Assembly (NCBI GenBank): GCA_022495005.1
Contig: JAGYXB010001062.1
Coordinates: 682,001 to 746,000, forward strand
DNA length: 64,000 bases
From: Rhyacophila brunnea
Taxonomy: Eukaryota > Arthropoda > Insecta > Trichoptera > Rhyacophilidae
Reading direction: 5' to 3'
The notes under the pieces are model-generated. The model did not search any database and was not told where the DNA came from. It saw only the letters and a list, made by a program, of their open reading frames with translations. A program made the translations under genes and the position numbers. Below, piece after piece: positions 34,527 to 47,590 of the stretch (position 1 is the stretch's first letter; every line of letters starts with the position of its first letter).

Positions 34527-35765
34527 TCTTTAGTCACGATGATAACAAAAAAAATACAATTTCTGTTCCAAGGTACGGTATCCTAAGCTATAGGATTTTT
34601 TGACAACTACTATTTTTGCTGGACTCACCTGTCATTTAATAAGTCCACACACATATTTAAAAAAAATAGAACGCTAATTTGGTTCAACCACCGTTCACAC
34701 TCCACTGAGAATTAAATTATATAAAGACTCTCAAATGCAAATAAGGATGTTTTAAAATAAGCAGTTTGAGGTTTATAAAAAGTTATTGTCTTCACCAATA
34801 GAGATAGCGCTGTTTTTTTCCAAGTCCCTAATCGAATTAAATATAAAGAAGGGAAAAAAATATACGAAGCAATAAAGTATTAAAGGTAAAACTTTTCGCT
34901 GAAAAATGCAATTTAAAGTAATAGAATAAGTTATATAGTAAAATTAACTAAGTGAAGTATATGGGCTTCAATAAAGTGAAATTTATATTTTTGGTACGTG
35001 ATTTTTTTCAGATAATTATTCAACCATTAAAAGTCTTTATTCTGAATCAAATACGCACCTAATTTTAGCCAGGTGCGGAATAAACCCGTATCCACGAGTT
35101 AAGAGACTAGTGTTGTGCCAGCAATGCCACCTTGGGCCAACTTATATTAATGTTTGTTATAATTATTTTGCATTACCATGAGTGCGCATGATTTGGGCGA
35201 CCTTAAACTGTACATTACGCTCTATTTACAGACTTAAGTTTGTAAATTTGCTTAAAGGCATGTAGAAGCGATCGATACAAAGTTTGTTTGCGGAACAAGC
35301 AATTTGGGTATAAAGCAAGGCTTGTGAACAAGATTTAACATAATTCTGGTAAGTATTCTTTACTAACAAAACAGTGTCGCTATGCCAAGTGATTTATAAT
35401 AATACGAAGGCTTTCAGCTATACGAAAATCGAGTGTAATTATTGGCTTACGCTAATTATGATACTCTGGCATTATGCTTTTGAATAAATGATATTTAAAT
35501 GCAAATTTTGTCGAGCAGAAATTAATTCTCTCAATAATCTTATATTTTACTACACTCAAAACGATATTTAAACCAGTATTAATTAATAAATAACGTGGTA
35601 CACAATCTGATAATAATATTATTGGCTCTGCAATCCTACATGGATTGTCGAGCGAGGCCTCCTGCTATGGAGGTTTCTTAACATGTTATTTACTAATAAA
35701 AGCTTGTCAGCTAAACGTTCAAACTTTTAGGTTCAAGCACTTAATTACAAAATCCAACATATTAT
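34527..35765. other. no gene recognised
   Basis: AT-rich. No frame over 60 codons, no defined repeat. Confidence 0.4.
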
Positions 35766-35767
35766 GA

Positions 35768-36330
35768 ATTATAATTAACTATTTCTTTTATTTAACGAAT
35801 AATTCACAAGATTTTAGAATCTACCATTCTGATTATTGAACATACATAATTTTGAAAAACACTTTCTGAGAAAATATATTGTAATCAATAGAAAAAATCT
35901 TTTCGAAAAAAGTAAGCCACCCCGGCAGGGAATTGAACCCTGCTGTTCAATAATCAGAATGGTACATTCTTAAATCTTGTGAACTATACGTTGAATAAAA
36001 GAAATAGTTAATTATAAATTATTAGCAAGTTCAAGTAAGTTACATCATAAAAAATATTGGAGAAATCCACGACGTCGGTTAGTAATTGAAGTAATAGGTA
36101 TCTACTTTGATTTAATAAATACAAAAACCAATTGCCAAAGTAGTTTGATTTAAAAGAACGCTGATGAGTAGGTATTAACACGGCCAATAGTTAAAATTTG
36201 TCGCAATTAGTATGTCACTGCGTAGCATAGAGGTAAATGCGACGGACGGAGCGTAAACCCAGGAGATGATTTTTTCTATTGGTTATAACATATTTTCTCA
36301 AAAAGTGTTTTTCAAAATTATGAATTTGTG
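35768..36330. repeat. two family D SINEs in opposite orientation
   Basis: The left part (35768-35945) holds family D in minus orientation: body word GAAAAAATCTTTTCGAAAAAAG, then a tRNA-like GGGTTCAATTCCCTGCC on the minus strand. The right part has the 3' body in plus orientation (TTCAATAATCAGAATGG at about 35943, then AAATAGTTAATTATAA) and a second head-plus-body at 36180-36330 in plus orientation (GTAGCATAGAGG, GATTTTTTCTATTGG, AAAGTGTTTTTCAAAATTAT). The result is about 75-bp and 55-bp inverted segments around a centre of roughly 250 bp. Confidence 0.55.
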
Positions 36331-36760
36331 AAACGTGGTACTAAAAGTCCACCATGGGCGCTATGTACATAATTGTTTGTTAAAAAACATGTACCTATTT
36401 GAAATAAAACATATATTATGTAATAGTCATACTTTTTGATCAAGAGATTCTAATTGTGGATTCGCTTGATGAGCTTCCTGGTTTTAACTAACCACTCAAA
36501 TTATAGTATATGTCTGAACTGAATATGGTGTGGTTATATTGTGCATAAGTTGCGTTTAAAATCAGCACTCAAAATGGAAAATTTTACTAACCAGAGCGCT
36601 CGTTAATTATACTAAAATAGTAACACATTTAATCTAGTTTTATATATATTTTATAAAAAATTGTGTAAGGTTTTTTTTTTATATATGATCTACTTAGCTC
36701 AAACGGTAAAATTATTTTTACCACGAGACGGAGCGATAATCTCGAAGATTTCATGCAACA

Positions 36761-37017
36761 CGTATATCGATGGCTTAGGGCTAAAATATTGTATCTCCAG
36801 TTTTGGTCGAAAATGAGTTAAGTACTGAAATGTACTAAATATAGCCTATATTTTTATGTGTTAAAATATTGCATCTTCTAAACCTACCATTTCAAAGATA
36901 TATATCTATTTTTATATCACAAAATCTAATTTTCCAAGGTTTGCAAACTTTTAATTGCAGTTGTCTCAATATTATGATTTATGGACAATATTTTAACTCT
37001 AAGCCATCGATATATGC
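36761..37017. repeat. 31-bp inverted repeat pair
   Basis: TATATCGATGGCTTAGGGCT followed by AAAATATTGT (36761-36791) is mirrored at 36987-37017 with two mismatches; about 195 bp lie between. Similarity does not extend inward or outward. Likely a decayed small foldback. Confidence 0.45.
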
Positions 37018-38226
37018 CTTCCCCGAAGGAGTTTCAGTTACACACCATGTCAAACCTAATGCTGTTGCGTGGATTGTCTTGCCTTTTCCACTGTTAACTG
37101 GTTATGAGACTAGTTAGGTATATGATTTTATTTTTAAGATTCTGTTGTCTAATTTCTTTTATTCCATTTAGTTATAAACCAAATGTTTTTTTTTGTACAT
37201 ACTATCGCCATATATCGTGTCAATTACTTATTTTATCTTTATATGTATTATCTAATGTTATGGAAGTTTTAATTTTGTAACTTCCTAATGTTCACTCATA
37301 TAAATTAATTAACTATAATTCAAATAAAAAGCCCCAAAATACATATGACATCTGCTAATCTATGAATGAAAAAAACAACATTAAATTTAATTCTCTAGTT
37401 TTAGTGCGAGTAGGTACAGCACTTTTTTTTTATACTTTTGATTTAAATACATGCATAGATACACTATCAACAATTTAATATTATCTAATTTGCCGTGCCA
37501 TACTATTTATTTATGTAGAATAGACCCTCGTCATATTGACCTTTGTGAAATGATATTCAGCAAAAAATATACGTGAAACGGGCGGAGACTATCGTTCATG
37601 CATGATGCATTATTTTTTGACTGATGACAACGCAAAAAAATGCAAGTACATATGCAGTGAAGTTTGAAATTGTTAGCTGGTATAGCGTGAAACATTGATA
37701 CAATAATATTAATAACGTACATCGAAATACGTAGTATTTAATCCACATCAGGAACAAAACAATTAACGATCAGGACAAGTTTTTTTAACCTGTAACTGTG
37801 GTTCACTATCCAAAGTCATCGATGTTATATATTGCGGCCCACCAACTAATACGAACATATCCTAATATTTTTTTGTAAAACAAGGTAAAAATGCTTTCGT
37901 CCATTTTTTCATAATTCATTAATTACTAACCATGCCCTAGCTTTCTACTCCTTAAATTGCTCGTGATCTGACAACACTGCACTAATGTTTGGTTGGTATT
38001 ATTGTCGTTACCGTTTTTTAAATATTTAAATGTGCACAGAATTATTTACTAATTGTCATCTGATTAACGTTTCGCATTATTTTTACGCATTCAGAGAAAC
38101 TCCAGTGGCTATCTCACTCGCCCACATTTTCCCCCGTTACTGTTACTCATTGCCATGTTATATTGTTATGTTTTTTTTCAATGACTTTTTATTAATTGGC
38201 CAAATTAATTTTATCATTCTTACTTA
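37018..38226. other. no gene recognised
   Basis: AT-rich. Small frames (for example 37531-37722 minus, 38030-38227 plus) show no family resemblance. Confidence 0.4.
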
Positions 38227-38234
38227 GTATAGTG

Positions 38235-39043
38235 CAGCGATTTCTGAGATTTCGAAACTGGGGAGGCGCAGACTGTTGCAAAAGGAGGCGCGAAAAGTTT
38301 AACACAATAATGTAGACACAGGTTTGCAGTGTGCAAATGCATAGTTTATAAAATGGCAGCTAGTTATAAACTACATAAAAAAAAACAGTCCTATAAAAAT
38401 TAGGTTGTTTGCAAACCTGTATGAAGATATGGAGATAAATTTTATTATACCTCATTTCTATACTATTGTGCATGGCCCCCACAAGAGGGGGGCTGACAGG
38501 GCTCCAGTCTGGGGGCCCGGTGTTGCGGATCGACCAGTTAAGTGAGATAAACACACACCATAAATTCGTTCTATTAGTAAAAAAAGTTCGAAAAGTTCGG
38601 TTACAGCATATTAACATTTTATAATATAGGTACCAATGTGTATGTGTGATACAATTTGATCTGATTGTGTGGTGTGTGTGATTGATGATAATTCACACGT
38701 AGAATTTTATTTTATAATTATTTGTAGTGTATTTCCTGACTAATAAAAATGGCTATATGGAAACAAAAACCTTTGTTCAATTTTTGTTGAATCGAACTGA
38801 AGAATAATATAATGTTTTTTCAAGAAAAGCAATGCAAGTAGGAACTGCTACCATTCGTAATATCACATTTATGCGAAACGAAATTTTCTGCATTAGATGC
38901 AATGAAATCCATATATCGATCCCGCTAAGTAGAAAAAAGCACTTTTTGTAAAAATGTATTTAATGAAATTAAAGGGAGGGGAGGCGCACAAATTGGATTA
39001 TTTTAAAAGGGAGGCATACTAACGTAAAGTTTGGAAACCACTG
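38235..39043. mobile_element. hAT transposon remnant containing another MITE
   Basis: The 8-bp flanks GTATAGTG (38227-38234) and GTATAGAG (39044-39051) differ at one base. The ends are CAGCGATTTCTGAGATTT and, read inward from the right, CAGTGGTTTCCAAACTTT, the latter a common insect hAT terminus. GGGGAGGCGC words stand near both ends (38265 and 38985). A different element is nested at 38471. No transposase remains. Confidence 0.75.
38471..38600 (+). mobile_element. GC-rich hAT-like MITE, one end only, nested
   Basis: Starts CATGGCCCCCACA, then GGGGGGCTGACAGGGCTCCA, GGGGGCCCGG, ATCGACCAGTTAAGTGAGAT, AAACACACACCATAAATTCG. This matches the left end of the complete copy at 63585-63964 and, inverted, 10561-10873. 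The opposite end (GTGGGGACCATG type) is not found, so it is truncated. It interrupts the hAT remnant 38235-39043 and is therefore younger. Confidence 0.75.
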
Positions 39044-39051
39044 GTATAGAG

Positions 39052-42000
39052 ACATAATTGGATTGGTTTATCTTGGCAGAGTTTTGTGCCTGTTTGTAAA
39101 CAGAAATGTATAAATATTGTATTATAAAATTGTTTATTACTAATTAAAAATGTCACTCAGGATGAAACCGATTATGTCATAATATTATAATAACTGTGGA
39201 AACAATTACGATAAATATAGCATACCTTATATTTATCTAACTTTATTATGTATAATACATTTCTGTTCCCATTAAATAATAAAGATGAAAATATAATAAT
39301 ATTATAGACAGTTAAATTTACTCTACAATATAAAAACGTACAAATTGAAGCAGTGTATGTCTACACAATACGTGTGCTCTAATCTAGTATGAAAATAAGA
39401 TTATATTGTGTAAGTTCATTGTCACTGAAAAATACGTCATAGGTATTTTGTATAAAAAAAAAAGATTTGATGTAAAGATTCAAAAAAATAATTTTTAATA
39501 TGTGAAAGAATGTGAGAAAGAATAAAAAAATATATTCCGAGGTTAATCCAGGGGTCGAGTACCTGCCGCAATCCCGCTTGGATCCTGTGGACAGCTCTGG
39601 ATCTCTGCCATCATGACCTGTCCTGGAAAGGATGCGAAAGACTGGAATCTCTTTAACCGAATTTAGTGCTTGTTGAAATCTTATAATATTACTGAATTTT
39701 TTTTTTTCATGACACGTTTTTACCGCCCAAAACTCATAATTTGTAACGTTCTTGTCTTCGTGTAAATAAATTAATTCATACTTTAAAAAAATATGCATTT
39801 TTTGGAGATAATAATAAGTGCATGGCCGAATCATTACTTATAATAAGTATTTGATTGACTTCATATACACGATAATCAATACATTTGTATGTTGTGTAGT
39901 CAAAGCTTTTGTTTAAATAAAAGTAAAGCTGGGAAAAATTACTAGAAATTACAATTAACCTTTTACACTGGCCATACTGCGATAAAATATGTTGTATTAG
40001 TGTTGAATGAAAAAGCTTTTTTTTCAATAAACTATCAGTATTTAGATGAAAAATCACGTAAGCCGCAAATAATAGTACGTAAGTAACCAAGGCCAAATGT
40101 CAAAATCAAGACAATTTTGAATGTACAAACGAAAATAATTATTCATTAGTTATCAATTTAATCTTAACTAAAACGCTCTGCTAACTGAGCTTAAAATGTC
40201 AACACTATATTTACTAGTAATTAAATTGTATTATTAACTCTAGGTTAAACAGTGGTTGTAAGTATTCTCTCTAACCGCAATTCACCTTACCATTCCACCG
40301 TTACTAGCTGATTAATTAAATTTGTGATAAATTATTACAAGTGCATTATTTTTATGCATTGTTTACTTACGAACTTTTTGAATGCAATTAAATTGGTACC
40401 AACAATGTAATCTCTAAGATGTGTAAGTTTTATAAATATTGCTTTAATAATTTTTATTTCAGTTATAATGGAATAAACAAAAAGATAAGCAGAAATTTAA
40501 AAAAAAATCTATATTACGTTGTGCTCAGGTAACATGGATAAAGTCACAATTTTGATTAAAATGCAAACATTTAAGTGACAGTCACTTGTAATTATTGTAT
40601 TATTACAATAGATGCACGTCTATATAATTTTTAATTTTATTTTTGTACACGAGTTTATTTACTTTTATACTAATTGTTAAAGTGACAATTTTATTTTAAT
40701 TAATTCTAACATAATGTCAAAAGCAAAAATGTGTGAAAAACAGTGCGCGAAGTTCATTCTCCACAGGGAACGCAAGTTTTACTTTTTGAAACTGCATTGC
40801 TAATATTTTTTCACATGTTAAAATAAACTATGAGTTTCCCGTGCGGCGTTAAATTTTTCGCGCGTTACATTTTTCGACAAACATTTTTAAATTGGAATCA
40901 CGTAATCATAAAACATAATTGGCCAACTTTGGCCTACCAACTGGGCAACTATGCTGAGTTTTTAAATTTTAGTTAAAACTCTGATACAGTATAATATTGA
41001 AATAATGTACAGTCGAGATTATTTTTTATATTTTCCGACTTCATATTTACTTAATCTAAAATAAATAGAATTATATTTTTCTATCATATAGGATAAGTTT
41101 TTATTAATTTAAGAATAAAGTCAACGGTATTTTTATTTAAATGGTGCAAAATCTATTTTTACCAACCTGTCTGTGAGAGATCAGTGAAGGTTTTAGATCG
41201 ATAGCTTCGTTAACAAAAACGTTCAAGTACCGGACCACCGGACGTACTATCTTACACCTCATAAGTACATTTTTACCATAATAATTGTCTGTATGGGAGC
41301 GAACAAGCATTCCGAAGACAAGATTCTGACTAAACGTGTAAAATAAAGATTATAATAAAATTTATTATAGTCTCTCTAATAATTTAATTATTTATAAAAT
41401 GGTATAAAATACCACCAGAGAACACAATACATACATTTTATTTACTTACTTATATACTTCAGCAATTTAAAGGAGGTATTGATCATACCAATAAATGGCC
41501 AATTAAGAAGTATAGTTAATTGAAAACTTATTTTTTAGCTCTAAATATCAAGTTCAAAATGAGTTTCCTTAAGAAGATGATACAAGTGAACTATTTCCCC
41601 AAATACAGTTGCATACATATTATGTGTAAATATAAACTCTGGTGGATATTTAGGTACTAGGTAGTACCTTTCGATTAATGGTATCCTAAAGAACAATACA
41701 ACCCTTTAAGTTTTGGTTATTGTGCGCGATGAGAACATCACATTCGACTGTTGCAAGGTTTTGTGCCATTTGCGGTATGTGTGAGCCGACCCTAAGTACC
41801 TACATTGCAACTAAAACTGAGAGTGTACTATGATCTAAACATTCTAAACTATTATTTTAGTTACATATCTAAAAAAATGATTACGTGCATACAACAACAA
41901 ATAGATATTATGTGTGTTGTAAAGACTCATTATTAATTGCAATGAAATGTTTATTCTATAAGGAATATATATGGTGATAACAGATAATTATATAAATTCA

Positions 42001-42273
42001 ACCATCTCCTAGGACGGTGGGAGTCTTACCATTTAAACTGATAATAATATGCTTGCTTGGCCCAATATCGGAGGCAGCAGTATGAAGATTATTATATTAA
42101 TGAATATTTTCATGAGGAATGATAGTTGGCATTTGTCCAATTCACTGGGTCTTTGCACTGAATTGAACGGATATGGGAAAAATAAAATGTGAATTTAACT
42201 AGGTACGAGGATTGATCCCACACTTATAGTTTCGGATACTGACGACGGTTACAATATGTAAGTTGTACGTATG
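39052..42273. other. no gene recognised
   Basis: Mostly AT-rich. A minus-strand stretch at about 39545-39690 (EIPVFRILSRTGHDGRDPEL and GSKRDCGRYSTPG) is GC-richer and could be a scrap of coding or retrotransposon sequence, but I cannot place it and its splice context is weak. Confidence 0.4.
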
Positions 42274-42623
42274 CAGTTCATCGTGCGACACTTATTCGTG
42301 CGCTGCAGTACGTGAAACATGAGTTCGTATAACATTTTATCAAATGACGAGTTCTTCGTTGAACATTTCACCGTGGAATACATTTGTACGTATCTTTCAA
42401 AATGCGGCGATATTTTTCAAATAGTACCGTTCCAATTAGATTAACCCTAACCTAACCTAACCTAGTAAAGACATCTCATAAAATTCGCCACATGTTGTAG
42501 CATACGTACAAATATACTCCACGGTGAAAAATGTTCAACGAAGCACTCGTCATTTGATTAAATGTTACACTAACTCATGTTTCACGTACTGCGGCGCACG
42601 AATAAGTGTCCTGCGGTGAACTG
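42274..42623. mobile_element. MITE with ~115-bp inverted repeats and a TTAGG core
   Basis: The left arm begins CAGTTCATCGTGCGACACTT and the right, read inward, CAGTTCACCGCAGGACACTT. Both continue through TTCGTG, GTACGTGAAACATGAGTT, CATTT.ATCAAATGACGAG, GAACATTTTTCACCGTGGA and the TACGTA word, to about 115 bp. In the unique centre, 42445-42465 is (CCTAA)n, the insect telomere unit. TACGTA lies just outside both ends, but an exact target duplication is not clear. Confidence 0.75.
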
Positions 42624-42917
42624 TTTACGTAAAAATTTCCAGATGCGACTGACGACCAATAAAAATGCAACATTAAAAGTCAAATTAATATAGGGCAGAA
42701 CATTTCAATAGAGATAAATAATGAGATATATTGACGACGGACACATTACACGTAACAAGTAAGCAATAATATCGAGCTCAGTACAAAATTATCATTTCAA
42801 TTGAAATTGAGTGCGAATATAAAATATAGTATCTCGCATATTTTTGATCACGTAAAACAACAAATAACTAAACGTCTAACGACTTTTTCTGCTCCAGTAT
42901 CTAATATAGTTTATAAA

Positions 42918-43313
42918 AATTACAAGCTAAAAAGAACTTTTTATATACAACACTTTTAAATTTTCTGTTGAATCATATAAACTTGACTTGACTAGCTTAA
43001 ACGATCAAAAAAAATGTACTTGATAGAAATACTGAATAATGAAATGTTATTTCATATTGATTTCCATAGTAACGCACGTATAATGGTATCAAAATAACTT
43101 TTCATATAAAACAGAATTAACTAAAAATTAATTCAATTCTACTTAAAGATGGCTAAAAGTATTAAAAAAAATGCATTGGCATCGTGTTCTGATACATCCT
43201 AAAAGTTTCAAATGTCTAGCTAGTCGGGAAGTTAGTTAAAAATTTATTGCAAGATTTGTATTGGACAAACAACCACCGGACAAACAAGAATACGAGCTAA
43301 TAAAAACGTTGTA
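42918..43313 (+). repeat. dispersed repeat family M, copy 3
   Basis: The core is 42948 (CAACACTTTTAAA) to 43311 (TAAAAACGTTG), TA on both sides. It shares the left extension AATTACAAGCTAAAAAGAAC with the other copies. The internal words match copies 1 and 2, including AGCTAGTCGGGAAGTTAG and CCACCGGACAAAC. Confidence 0.7.
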
Positions 43314-43799
43314 ATAAAATGTAGCACTATTCATGACATCAAAACGACTGCGTGTCTTTAATAATTAAGAAAATTTGTGGAAAATGGAAATATATACATT
43401 TTTTCTTTTGTAAAAAATATTTAAAATAGATTTGTATATATTCGTTTCCTTTTGCATTAGTGCGATTATACTTTTATGCCTTGTAATCTTCATATTCGGC
43501 ACGTTTTTGTAGGCAAAGTGGGCAGACACATCTTGCTGCTGTGCAGAGTTCCCCACGTCAAAAGATATCTGTTAAGAGGTCTACACGTTCGCTTCATTAA
43601 TCTTCCTTGCCGGAAACATGCATGTCATTGCTTGACTTCAACACTGTTCCACTTACAAATTTTCCGTGAAAAACACTTTACAAATTATTAATGTGACAGT
43701 AAAAAGGGTAGCCAGGAAAATAAAATATATAAACAGTTATCTACGGGTACAGTGCACTTACTTCGGAATTAGTAGGTATGAGTTTTAGTGAATACATTA

Positions 43800-43957
43800 A
43801 ATGCCATCGTAGCGTAATAACCATCCTGATACACCCGAGAGTTCTTGGGTTCGATTCCCGGTCATGACAAAAACATTTATGTGTTTTTCTCAAAGCCTTG
43901 TACGAAAAAGCAAGGATATGGTTATTAATAATTCTAAAAAAAAAAAAAAAAAACCAT
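43800..43957 (+). repeat. tRNA-derived SINE, family B
   Basis: The head contains CACCCGAGAGTTCTTGGG and a B-box GGTTCGATTCC. Then come CGGTCATGACAAAAAC, TTTATGTGTTTTTCTCAAAG, GATATGGTTATTAATAATTC and an A tail of about 18 bases. A second copy, minus strand, is at 50402-50570. Box A is eroded here. Confidence 0.75.
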
Positions 43958-45150
43958 CCTAATAACTGATCTGACATATCGTGGAAGAGAACTTGTGAGT
44001 TTATCTTCTAAGAATAATAAAACTCTTTAAAGTAAACGATAGCGTATACGATGATGGAGATCAAACCATGGACATACGATGCCAGATCGATAGACTCCAA
44101 AAACTTTTAATATGAGGAAAATTCTACACAATAATGGCAACTTATGACATTAGACATCAGTTATCCTACTAAGGGAAGAGATGAGGCCATAATATCTGTA
44201 TAGATATGGATATCATCAAAACTTGGACTGGCAAGATGATTAACGATATTATGAGAGAACAAAAATACAGCATTCCTCGTCTCTTTTCCTCACTCCTGTG
44301 GCAGGCCGTGAGTGATGCAATATTAATTAAGTGATATGACGAGATTTTGCGGGCTTCCTCATAGTTAATATGAAAGCGACTGTCCTGTAAGCTATATAAA
44401 AAAAGTTAATTTAAAACTCAACCACTTGAAAAAATTTCTGAAATCGTACATGCTTTTTACATTTTTACAACTCGGTTACTGTGAATATCTATGGTGCGAT
44501 CGACCAAAGCCCAAACCCCGATCGTCGCGTTGGACATGCCTGATTTTAGAATATATGAAGTGTAAGGAAATATTAGTAAAATAAGAAGACGCCGAACAAC
44601 CTCCATGATTGGTACAACTGTTCCAGTTAGCACATAGTGTCAATGAAGATTGCTCCGATGGTGACCCTTCCAATAGGGGAGGGAAAAATAAGAATACTTC
44701 AATATAAAATATAATCTTATTGTTATACTGTATTTAGTAGGTATTCCGAATACATTATAAACCCACGTTGTTAAGGCTATACTTCAACTGGGGCACGGTC
44801 TAAAACGATCGTGACTACGCGACGCGAAGATTCTGCAAATGACGCGTGCAGAAAAAAACATAATTTGTCATAAAAAGTCAACATGCGTTCATTTAATGTT
44901 ATGTTTATTGTTCTATTACTAATAATAATATTCATTGATATGTTTTCTTTTTCAAGTAAATGGGTAACGTTTTCTAGTCATCTTTACACGATTTAAGAAT
45001 TAATTCCTTCGTCGCCATCACAAAACAAATTGACGTGTTCAAAGCTCGACTATCGCTCTCCGATTGCCAGCCAGTCCGAAATTTCGTCGGTTGAAAATTA
45101 TTATGCTATAGTTGAAAATTATTTGCCGTTTCACTGAAGTACCGTCTTAA

Positions 45151-47352
45151 TAATAAACATACAGCTATTCCTTATTAAAAAAAATATCTTAGATTACTGC
45201 TTTTGTCTTATTTATAATAACATTGAGAAAATGTAAAAATTTTTTTTTTTAAATTTCATAATAAATGTATATAGAATAACCTTGATTTGGTGTGCACGTC
45301 GCAATGAGATCGGATATGACGACATGTGGAGGAAATTCGTTATCAATTGAAATATGATTGGCTCGTTCAAATCTTTACTGCAAATAGCCTCTACACTAAC
45401 GGAAATACAATAAATTCTTATATTATGTATGTCATTTACCTAATAAATCTCGCGCAATCTCACATACATAATACTTAGTTAAAAAGCGCTACATATATTT
45501 TGATGAAATGAAACATATTAGTAGTTTCAATTTTTAGTAGGTACCGGTAGGGCCAAAAAATCTAAAATTAACGATTTTTGCATGTTATACAGATTTGGTG
45601 CACAATAAACACTTTTTTCAGTGACATGTATTTTTGCAATTAAATTCGATAGCAGTATAGTTAATATTTTAGAAACAATAGATAGCCACATATTTTTGTA
45701 CATTCGTTCATGCGGGAGCAGCTGCTTGATCTTGGCCACAAGGTTTTTTTATAAATGTTTTCAAAAAATATTTTTAGGATTCCGGGCCCCTACAAGTTTG
45801 AGGGCCTTAAACTATAGCTCCTTTAACCATATAATAAATCCGGCCCTGGAAATGGTCAAACATATTGTTTGTTCGTCATGGAAATGGCATAATATGTGGT
45901 TTTAAGAGAGTGTGATACTGCGCGTCCTTATGTAAAATCCCCACGAATTTCATCGCCTTAGAATAGTTTCTCTTACTTAGCAGCAATGCTACAAGAGGGA
46001 TATATGGCAGTCAGTGGTGAAGGATGGAGATGGGTTGTTAATATCCGATATAAAAACTGCACACTAAACTTTTCAGACAAACGTATTAGTGGTCATTGAA
46101 CTAAGACAACAATGTGTTGATAATGTTTATTAGATTTTAAAACTCAATTAAACCCTGCCTAGTCTAAGCCATAGTAGATAATAGTAAAAAATATTTAGTT
46201 ATCTATAAAATATCTAAAATTATGCCATTAAACCATACATACATAAATAAATGTGACTGAAAAATTACTTTGTCGGATCACCCATAGCATACCTAAACTA
46301 TTATGGTTTCATTTAGGCAGCGTTTAAATGAATTCTAAAAACTAACCAGCACCATCTGCAAATTGTATTCTTAGTTCAATGAAAACAAATAAGAACGACT
46401 GATAAAATTTTGTGTGCACTATTTATATGTTAGATCTTAACAGCCTACCAAAAACAGTATTTAAAATGTTGAAATTTATCTAAAATTATCTCCATTGAAA
46501 AGTTCATCAAATATTTTTTACTATATAGGTCTTCTATATATATCTTTTAATTTAAATATATAAAGGTAGTACGTTAAATATAGCATCCCTGCCATTACAG
46601 CATTTAGGAAACTTCATCCATCTCGGCGGATACAGACACATCTACATTTTAAAATTGTATTGAGATTATAATGCTAAAATATAAGGTGGCGAAAGGTTTG
46701 GCCAGCTACAATATTATCCCCAATTTATGAACAATAGTTTTTTTAAAACCAAATCGATGATTATTTCCTCGGATATCCAAAGCACGAATTGGCAGATTTT
46801 GGTAAAAATACAATTCGGAATGTCAAAATCACACACAACCCATGTTATTTTACGTGTAATTGCAAAATGTTTTTGACAATTTGTGTAAAATAATACGTAA
46901 AATTAAATTCGGCCGCTGTTATCAAATTGCATACATTTCCATAGGGCAATTATTATATTCATAGAGTAGCCAGGCAATTATTGCATATGCTTGACACGTG
47001 TGATGTCATTTCCACTAGTGCCAGTGACGTCCCGAAATATGGGTTGACGTTTTTTCAACGATCAATAATCAATGAAAATGTTTCACCCTAACTACCAGAT
47101 ATTATCTTAATATATACATGTTAATAAAATAATCCTTCTTGTTATTTAACTATTTAAAAAGAAATACACCGAATGACAAATATTATTCTTTTAAATCCTA
47201 TATGTTAAGTATTTAATGTCATAGTAATTACTAAGTGAAGTGAATTTACTTACGTCGACGAAGTTCCACCAGTTTTTTGTTTACTCAAAACTATTGCTAG
47301 TATCAAGCAACTCAATTAATTAAATATTAATCGAATAGAATGGTTGTAGAAC
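45151..47352. other. inner part of the 4.3-kb structure, no gene
   Basis: AT-rich. Apart from the fragment at 45528-45855 I see no coding potential. Open frames at 45527-45905 overlap that repeat and are incidental. Confidence 0.4.
45528..45855. repeat. hAT-like repeat fragment (GGGCCGGATT end)
   Basis: Read inward from 45850 on the minus strand it starts CCAGGGCCGGATTTATTATA and continues AAGGCCCTCAAACTTG, TAGGGGCCCGGAATCCT, a terminal style I know from insect hAT MITEs. A left end near 45545 (CCGGTAGGGCC) is weak. No target duplication was found. Confidence 0.4.
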
Positions 47353-47590
47353 GGTGGCCGCGCGGCTTAAGCGTTGGACTATAAAGCCGTGGATCCCATG
47401 TTCGAATCATGGGTTTGGCAAGTACACATATTGTTTTTCAATTTTTGTGTGTCAGGGTATGGACCTAATAGGTTGATGCAAGTGGCTGACATCCATTTCT
47501 CGTAAAAAAAACAAACAAAATCTGTCAATACAAAACCTCCACTCTGTGGAGGCCCATATTATGATCCTTTCAGGATCGGACATGGTCAAA
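47353..47590 (+). repeat. tRNA-derived SINE, family A
   Basis: GGTGGCCGCGCGGCTTAAGC starts the head. The B box region is TGTTCGAATCATGGG (one base off consensus); the body and GGAGGCCCATATTATGATCC follow, ending in ATCGGACATGGTC. Close in sequence to the 14.4 kb copy, so among the younger copies. Confidence 0.85.

Noticed and set aside
39379..39834. 151-codon minus-strand frame
   Set aside because: Most of it is low-complexity Y/F/K/N from AT-rich DNA. Only ~48 residues look protein-like, with no family match and weak splice context.
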